Part shown: piece after piece, positions 58,814 to 64,000 of the stretch
Position numbering within the stretch: position 1 is the first letter of the stretch
Layout of the letters: every line of letters begins with the position of its first letter
Assembly: GCA_033856255.1 (NCBI GenBank)
Contig: JAWVFH010000029.1
Coordinates: 1 to 64,000, forward strand
Length of the DNA: 64,000 bases
From: WHSW01 sp033856255
GTDB taxonomy: Bacteria; Actinomycetota; Thermoleophilia; Solirubrobacterales; 70-9
Direction of reading: 5' to 3'
The notes under the pieces: model-generated
Database searches by the model: none
The model's input: only the letters and a program-made list of their open reading frames with translations
What the model was told of the DNA's origin: nothing
Position numbers and translations under genes: made by a program

Positions 58814-59824
58814 ATGAGAGTCACTTGGCCGACGGCGGTGGCGGCCTGTGCGTTTGGCGCGGCGCTGGCGACGGCGCCCGCCGCGGAGGCCGACATCTCC
58901 TGCTCCTACGACGCCGGCACGCGGACGGTCAGTGCGCAGGTCATCGCCCTGTCCGGGTCCGCTGGGGCCATCTATCGCTCCGGCGACCAGATCGTCACCG
59001 CCCCCCCGGTGGGCACCCCATGTGGAGCTGCCACCGTGCACAACACGGACCTGATCGTGGTCACCGGCGGCCCCGACTCGCTCGGCACGGTCGATGCCGC
59101 GCCGGAAATCGCGACCGATCTCGCTCCCGGCTTCACCGACGAGCCGGGCTCCTCGGACGAGATCGAGATCGTGCTCGATCTCGGCTTGGGCGAGAACATC
59201 GCGAGGTTCGGCGTCGCAGCCGGCGCCCCCGTGCCTCCGCTCGAGATCACCATCGGGATGTCGGGCTCGCAGGCGGTCGCGAATCTGAACGCCGGCGAGG
59301 TCGACGGCATCGATGCCGACGTGACGCTCAGCGGGGTGGAGGAGATCTACACCGGCTTCGGGCCCACCAACGACATCCGCGGCGACGGCAGCGCCGGCGC
59401 CGGTGGACAACCGTTCGGGGCGAGGCTCGTGCTCGCCGGCGGCGAGGGCGATGACGCATTGATCGGTGGAGCGGGCAAGGACGTGCTCTTAGGCAACGGC
59501 GGCAACGATCTGCTCGACGGCGCCGCAGGCACTGACGGCTCCCTCGACGGTGGCCCCGGCAACGATCTGGTCCGCGGTGGCGCCGGGGACGACAAGCAGG
59601 CGATCTCGGGCGGAGACGGCGATGACCTCGTCTCGGGCGGCGCCGGTGGGGACCGAACGCTCCAGGGCGGTCCCGGCAACGACCGGGTCCGTGGTGGCGC
59701 CGGCCGGGACCGGCTGTTCGGAGACGAGGGCGATGACGCCCTGGACGGCGGCGCGGGACAGCACGACAAGTGCGATGGGGGCTCCGGCACTGACCGGATC
59801 AGCGCTTGCGAGTCCGGGCCGTAG
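58814..59824 (+). CDS. Secreted calcium-binding RTX-like repeat protein
   Basis: The 336-residue protein has a signal peptide (VAACAFGAALATAPAAEA), a beta-rich N-terminal region of about 190 residues, and a C-terminal run of nonapeptide-like GGxGxDxLxGG repeats such as GGAGKDVLLGNGGNDLL and GGAGRDRLFGDEGDDALDGG. These bind Ca2+ and fold as parallel beta rolls outside the cell. No protease or lipase domain precedes them and no type I secretion genes are nearby; export would be by the signal peptide. Start ATG 58814 fits the promoter. Confidence 0.85.
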   Translation: MRVTWPTAVAACAFGAALATAPAAEADISCSYDAGTRTVSAQVIALSGSAGAIYRSGDQIVTAPPVGTPCGAATVHNTDLIVVTGGPDSLGTVDAAPEIATDLAPGFTDEPGSSDEIEIVLDLGLGENIARFGVAAGAPVPPLEITIGMSGSQAVANLNAGEVDGIDADVTLSGVEEIYTGFGPTNDIRGDGSAGAGGQPFGARLVLAGGEGDDALIGGAGKDVLLGNGGNDLLDGAAGTDGSLDGGPGNDLVRGGAGDDKQAISGGDGDDLVSGGAGGDRTLQGGPGNDRVRGGAGRDRLFGDEGDDALDGGAGQHDKCDGGSGTDRISACESGP

Positions 59825-59840
59825 CGCCGTACCGGGTCGC

Positions 59841-60251
59841 CTAGTGGTTGGCCGCGGGCTCGACCAGCTCGGTCAGCACGCCGCCGGTCGCCTTCGGGTG
59901 CAGGAAGGCGACCCGGCTGTTGCGGATCCCGGTCCGCGGCTCCGAGTCGATCAGCGCGACGCCGGCCTCGGCGAGCTGGGCGAGCACGGCGTCGATCTCC
60001 TCGACCCGGTAGGCGACGTGATGAAGCCCGGGCCCCTGACGCTCGAGGAACTTTCCGACCGGTGTATCCGGCCCCAGCGGGCTGAGGAGCTCGACGTGGG
60101 TGTCGCCGACGTCCAGCAGAACGGCCTCCACGCCCTGCTCGGCGACCGTCTCGCGGTGAGCGACGGGCATCCGCATGGTGCCCTCGTAGAGCTCGAGCGC
60201 CGCGTCGAGGTCCGCGACGGCAACGCCCACATGGTCGATCAGCCCGAACAT
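59841..60251 (-). CDS. Methylmalonyl-CoA epimerase
   Basis: The 136-residue VOC-fold enzyme interconverts the 2R and 2S forms of methylmalonyl-CoA in propionate and odd-chain metabolism. Metal ligands are visible in DHVGVAV, THVELLSP, GPGLHHVAYRV and LTELVEP, and the length is typical. The mutase is not in the window. ATG 60251 follows TAGACT (60260-60265) by 8 bases. The gene ends 16 bases from the convergent repeat protein gene. Confidence 0.92.
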   Translation of the reverse strand: MFGLIDHVGVAVADLDAALELYEGTMRMPVAHRETVAEQGVEAVLLDVGDTHVELLSPLGPDTPVGKFLERQGPGLHHVAYRVEEIDAVLAQLAEAGVALIDSEPRTGIRNSRVAFLHPKATGGVLTELVEPAANH

Positions 60252-60283
60252 CGGGCCGGAGTCTACGGCGCCCGCCGAGGTGC

Positions 60284-61840
60284 CTATTGCTCTTCGGGCG
60301 GTTTGCTGACCAGCGCGGCGGCGCGGGCGGACGACGTGGGCTCGGGGAACTCGATCTCCGGGTCACGGCGGGCGCGGGAAGCGTCCATGATCGCCTGGAT
60401 CTCATCCCGCTCGATCACTTCCTGGACCAGGAGCCGCTCGGCGATCAGGTCGAGCAGGTCGCGGTGGGCGGTGAGCAGCTCGGTGGCGCCGCGGTAGGCC
60501 TCCTCGGCGATCTCCTGGACCTCCTCGTCGCGCGTCTGGCGCATCGACTCGGAGAGCGTGGTGTCGGTGGCCTGAACCTGGTGGGAGCGGATCGAGGTGC
60601 CCATCCCGTACTCGTGGACCATCGAGCGGGCGATCGCCGTCACCCGGCTGAGGTCGTCGGCGGCGCCGGTGGTGACGCGCCCGAAGGCGATCTGCTCGGA
60701 GACGCGCCCGGCGAGCAGGACCTTCATGTAGTCGATCAGCTCCTGGCGCGACTTCAGGTACCGGTCCTCCTGCGGCAGGTTGAGGGTGTAGCCCAGCGCC
60801 TTGCCGCGGGGGACGATCGAGACCTTCTGCACCTTGTCGACGCTCGGCAGCAGCTCGGAGATCAGCGCGTGCCCGGCCTCGTGCCACGCGACGACGCGCT
60901 TCTCGTGCGCGGTGATCACCTTGCGCGACTGCAGGCCGGCGACGACGCGCTCGAAGGCGTCCTCGAAGTCCGACTGGGTGATGAACTCGCGCTTGCGGCG
61001 CCCGGCCAGGATCGCCGCCTCGTTGGCGAGGTTGGCGAGGTCGGCGCCGGTCAGCCCAGCGGCGTGGCGGGCGACGCGCTCGAGGTCGATGTCCTGGGCC
61101 AGCGGCTTGTCACGGGTGTGGACCTCGAGGATCTGACGGCGCCCGTTCATGTCCGGCGGCGGCACGAAGACCTGGCGGTCGAAGCGACCTGGGCGAAGCA
61201 GCGCCTTGTCGAGCTTCTCGAGCATGTTCGAGGCGGCCATCACGACGACGCTGTCGCGGGCGTCGAAGCCGTCCATCTCGACCAGCAGCTGGTTCAGCGT
61301 CTGGTCGCGCTCGCCGGAGATGTCGGACCCGCGATGGGCGCCGACGGCGTCGAGCTCGTCGATGAAGATGATCGCGGGCGCGTTGTCGCGCGCCTCGTTG
61401 AACAGGCGCCGGATCCGCGCCGCGCCGAGTCCGGCGAACATCTCGATGAACGAGGAGGCGGACTGGCTGAAGAACTGGGCGCCGGACTCGTGCGCCACGG
61501 CCTTCGCCAGCAGCGTCTTGCCGGTGCCCGGCGGGCCGTGCAGGAGGATCCCCTTCGGGACCTTGGCACCGAGCTGCTTGAAGCGCTTCGGATGGGTCAG
61601 GAACTCGACCACCTCACGCAGCTCGTCCTTGGTCTCGTCGACGCCGGCGACGTCGGACCAGTTGACGGCGGACTTGGAGCGTGGGCTGATCTCCTGCGGC
61701 TTCGTCCGCGGCATCAGCCGCATCATCCGCCACATGAAATAGATGATCACTCCGAACAGGAGGATCGGGGCCCAGGGGATGAGCCAGTTGCTGAGGAACT
61801 CCTCGTAGGAGTCGATCCCTAGGAAAGCGAGTGCAGTCAT
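60284..61840 (-). CDS. ftsH: FtsH-type membrane AAA protease with a single N-terminal TM
   Basis: The 518-residue protein has one N-terminal membrane segment (about residues 20-40), an AAA+ domain with Walker A GPPGTGKT at 102-109, Walker B IIFIDELDAVG and SRH, and an M41 zinc protease with HEAGH near residue 318. Canonical FtsH has two TM segments and a periplasmic domain before the AAA module; those are missing here. The pore motif is FAG in place of FVG. It should degrade membrane and cytosolic proteins. It follows the DUF1385 gene with a 27-base gap. Confidence 0.9.
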   Translation of the reverse strand: MTALAFLGIDSYEEFLSNWLIPWAPILLFGVIIYFMWRMMRLMPRTKPQEISPRSKSAVNWSDVAGVDETKDELREVVEFLTHPKRFKQLGAKVPKGILLHGPPGTGKTLLAKAVAHESGAQFFSQSASSFIEMFAGLGAARIRRLFNEARDNAPAIIFIDELDAVGAHRGSDISGERDQTLNQLLVEMDGFDARDSVVVMAASNMLEKLDKALLRPGRFDRQVFVPPPDMNGRRQILEVHTRDKPLAQDIDLERVARHAAGLTGADLANLANEAAILAGRRKREFITQSDFEDAFERVVAGLQSRKVITAHEKRVVAWHEAGHALISELLPSVDKVQKVSIVPRGKALGYTLNLPQEDRYLKSRQELIDYMKVLLAGRVSEQIAFGRVTTGAADDLSRVTAIARSMVHEYGMGTSIRSHQVQATDTTLSESMRQTRDEEVQEIAEEAYRGATELLTAHRDLLDLIAERLLVQEVIERDEIQAIMDASRARRDPEIEFPEPTSSARAAALVSKPPEEQ

Positions 61841-61867
61841 CGTCGAAAAGGAGCCCTCCTGGCCCCC

Positions 61868-62698
61868 TCACACGGTATCGGCAGGAACCTCCTCCAGCCG
61901 TAGGATTTCGTTCAAAGCCGCTACTCCGACCTCGAGCTGCTCGGCGCTCGGCTCCCGGGTGGAGATCAGCCGCTGGATCTCGTACCCCGGACCGTGGACC
62001 GCCCGGCCGATCGCCGAGCCGGGGTTTCGCTCGGCGAAGACGAAGAGCTCGACCGCGCCTCCGACCCCCGCCAGCGCCGCGATCCCGCGCGCGAGAGGAC
62101 CGGGCTCGTCGATCAGCCGCTCGACCAGCACCTGGCCGGCGATCGAGAGGGCGAGCATCGGCCCGATCAGGTTCGAGCCGCAGCGCCGGTGCTCCTTCGG
62201 CACCTCGCTCGGGTCGCGTCCCTGCTCGTAGCCGCCGATCGCCTTGTGCTCGACGGCGTGGTAGGAGGCGAGCGCGGGATCGCGCAGGGCGGCGAGCGCC
62301 GGCAGCGTGCCGAGCGCGGCAACGGCGAGCTCGCGCAGGACCGTCGCCGGCCGCCGCCGCCGCAGGAGGTTCGAGCCGACGACGCTGGCGCCGACGACGG
62401 CGACGACGAGCGGATCCTCGAACGGCAGCCGCGCCGACCGCAACCGCGAGCGCGCCAGCGGCACGACCGCCATCGCCTCGGCCAGTCGCAGCGGTCCGCG
62501 CAGCAGCGGGGTCGAGCCCAGGCCCCCGCGCGCCAGCGTCGGCTTGGGCCCCGACGCGACCTCGATCTCGCCGCTCGGCGCCCGGGCGGCGGCGGCCCAG
62601 GACGTCGGCCCGTGGATCAGCAGCCCGTTGCGCAACGCCATCCCGCCAAGGCGGATCGGCGCCGGCCGGTCGTGCGGCTGCGAGCCGTTGGTCGTCAA
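61868..62698 (-). CDS. DUF1385 membrane protein
   Basis: The 276-residue protein matches the DUF1385 pattern: LGGMALRNGLLIHGPTSWA at the N-terminus, YHAVEHKAIGGYEQGRDPSE and HRRCGSNL in the middle, and several hydrophobic segments. The conserved His and Cys could bind metal, but the function is unknown. The start is TTG 62698, overlapping the stop of the M20 peptidase gene (TTGA), so the two are coupled. Confidence 0.85.
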   Translation of the reverse strand: MTTNGSQPHDRPAPIRLGGMALRNGLLIHGPTSWAAAARAPSGEIEVASGPKPTLARGGLGSTPLLRGPLRLAEAMAVVPLARSRLRSARLPFEDPLVVAVVGASVVGSNLLRRRRPATVLRELAVAALGTLPALAALRDPALASYHAVEHKAIGGYEQGRDPSEVPKEHRRCGSNLIGPMLALSIAGQVLVERLIDEPGPLARGIAALAGVGGAVELFVFAERNPGSAIGRAVHGPGYEIQRLISTREPSAEQLEVGVAALNEILRLEEVPADTV

Positions 62699-64000
62699 CC
62701 CAACACCCGGCGGCAGAGGTCGGCGTAAAACCGCGCCGCCATCTCGATGTCGGCGACGGCCGCCCGCTCGTCGGCGCTGTGGATCAGCGGCTCGGCCTCG
62801 AGCAGCCCCATCCGGCGCTGGGGGCAGAACCCGTAGACGGTGGCGGCGTCGAAGGCCTTGCGGAACCAGTGGCTGTCGCTGAACCCGGCCATCACGATCG
62901 GGACCAGGGTCGCCTCCGGGTCCAGCTCCGCCAGCGATGCCGCGATCGCGTCGGCCAGCGGCGACTTCGCCGGCGAGCTGTTGCCGGTCACGGTCTCGGT
63001 GAACTCGACCTCGAGCCCCTCCATGCTGGGGCCGAGCAGCGCTCGCACGTGCCGCTCAGCCTCCTCGGTGCCGCCGCCGGGCGGCACCCGGCAGTCGACC
63101 AGGACCTCGGCCTGCGAGGGGACGACGTTGTCCTTGTCCGAGGCGTGCGCCTTCGTCGGCACCATCGTCACCCGCAGCATCGGCTCGGCGATGTACTCGG
63201 TCACCGGTGCCGAGATCGCCCGCAGGCGCTCGACCGACGCCTCGAGCTCGCTCGGGCCGGCGCTCTCCAGATCCTCGCCGAGCAGCGCGCTGAGGAAGGC
63301 GATGCCCTCCGGGGAGGCCTCGAGCGGCGGCTGGTCTCGCAGTCGCACCAGCGCCGGCGCGAGCTTCAGCAGCGCGTTGTCGCCGAGCGCCGGGACCGAG
63401 GCGTGGCCCGCCACGCCGCGGGCCCGCAGGAGAAAGCGGTTGACGCCCTTCTCGCCGACGCAGAGCGGATAGAAGCGCCGCCCGCCGAGCTCGAACGAGA
63501 GCCCGCCGCCCTCGTTGACGACCAGGTCGCTGCGCACCGCCTCCGGGTGCTCCTCGCAGAGCCACTCGGCGCCGGCCGCCGCGCCCATCTCCTCGTCGGC
63601 GGTGATCACCAGCTTCAGCGAGCCGGTCGCCGGGCGCCAGCCGGAGTCGGCGAGCTCGAGCGCCGCCGCGACCTCGGCGGCGACCTGGCCCTTCATGTCC
63701 TGGGCGCCGCGGCCGAGGACCTCGCCGTCGACGACATCGCCCGACCAGGGGCTGAAGCTCCACTCGTCCGGATCCGCCGGGACGGTGTCGACGTGGCCGA
63801 GCAGGCAGAGCGTCTGCCCGGCCGACTGGCCCTCGAGGTCGGCGACCAGGTTCGGGCGTCCGGGCTCGGCGGCGAGCAGCGTGACCTCGAAGCCGGCGTC
63901 GCGGAGCTTCTCGGCGAGCGGCTCCTGGACGCGGTCCTCGTTGCCGGGCGGGTTGACGGTGTCGGCGCGGATCAACTCCGACAGCAACTCGACCGCCCGT
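62695..64000 (-). CDS. M20-family metallopeptidase, partial
   Basis: The frame runs off the window, with residues RAVELLSELIRADTVNPPG at its end, so only the first few codons are missing. It is a dinuclear-zinc amidohydrolase of the ArgE/DapE/CPG2 group. Zinc ligands lie in LGHVDTVPAD, GRGAQDMKGQ, ADEEMGA and the C-terminal IHSADER, and the catalytic Asp and Glu are in the same blocks. Likely substrates are N-acyl amino acids or dipeptides. It leads an operon with DUF1385. Confidence 0.9.
   Translation of the reverse strand, partial: RAVELLSELIRADTVNPPGNEDRVQEPLAEKLRDAGFEVTLLAAEPGRPNLVADLEGQSAGQTLCLLGHVDTVPADPDEWSFSPWSGDVVDGEVLGRGAQDMKGQVAAEVAAALELADSGWRPATGSLKLVITADEEMGAAAGAEWLCEEHPEAVRSDLVVNEGGGLSFELGGRRFYPLCVGEKGVNRFLLRARGVAGHASVPALGDNALLKLAPALVRLRDQPPLEASPEGIAFLSALLGEDLESAGPSELEASVERLRAISAPVTEYIAEPMLRVTMVPTKAHASDKDNVVPSQAEVLVDCRVPPGGGTEEAERHVRALLGPSMEGLEVEFTETVTGNSSPAKSPLADAIAASLAELDPEATLVPIVMAGFSDSHWFRKAFDAATVYGFCPQRRMGLLEAEPLIHSADERAAVADIEMAARFYADLCRRVLG

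Overview
The window is a GC-rich (by eye about 70%) bacterial chromosome segment with very dense coding and no stretch over 300 bases without a gene. The gene content points to a deep-branching actinobacterium, probably Thermoleophilia/Solirubrobacterales. Supporting signs are an actinobacterial-type Mrp without the CxxC pair, an actinobacterial-type IleS, a DUF2342 metalloprotease, a PAC2 protein, DUF1385, CGNR and lysine-rich C-terminal domains on secreted proteins. The phylum is fairly secure; the class is inference. I see no rRNA, tRNA, CRISPR array, insertion sequence or prophage.

Layout. 1-671: end of groEL and a strong intrinsic terminator. 717-6494: a tightly coupled plus-strand cluster (membrane/LMW-phosphatase fusion, AroE-like protein with a changed active site, two tandem paralogues of an unknown family, acyl-CoA-dehydrogenase-like flavoprotein, P450), followed by two secreted proteins to 11355. 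11362-16656: DHA2 exporter, multicopper oxidase, CDGSH protein, NAD(P)-binding protein, 7Fe ferredoxin and an internally deleted MFS remnant. 16654-22032: collagen-like secreted protein, methyltransferase, Mrp, helical basic protein, DUF2342 protease and IMPase-like phosphatase. 22049-27191: UvrD-like helicase/nuclease with an altered Walker A, PAC2 protein and YhaM-like HD nuclease. 27218-34425: a split TauE/SafE permease, trehalose-6-phosphate phosphatase, MarR-MFS operon, PolX, dolichyl-phosphate-mannose-synthase-like GT2, thioredoxin and a cupredoxin. 34448-44468: IleS, small membrane and lipoprotein genes, a 30-residue small ORF, a CGNR regulator, fumarase, a diguanylate cyclase, MsrA and an SSI-like lipoprotein. 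44476-52148: TIR-transmembrane protein, aldehyde dehydrogenase, SpoIID-like protein, GreA, a second diguanylate cyclase, a hydratase-like protein and a transglycosylase/M15 fusion. 52275-64000: YchF, PAP2 phosphatase, BtrH-like protein with a membrane partner, topoisomerase IB, a methyltransferase behind a CsoR-type operator, a calcium-repeat protein, methylmalonyl-CoA epimerase, a single-TM FtsH, DUF1385 and the start of an M20 peptidase.

The most coherent genome-scale signal is in the promoters. About 25 genes on both strands have a TANNNT hexamer whose last T lies 5-9 nt before an ATG, GTG or (once) CTG start. This is the layout expected for leaderless transcription. In several divergent pairs the two -10 elements overlap in one short palindrome such as TCTAGA. 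The pattern also decides several start codons, for example at 729, 38675, 39326 and 58777. Genes inside operons instead show stop/start overlaps (ATGA, GTGA, TTGA, CTGA), implying translational coupling.
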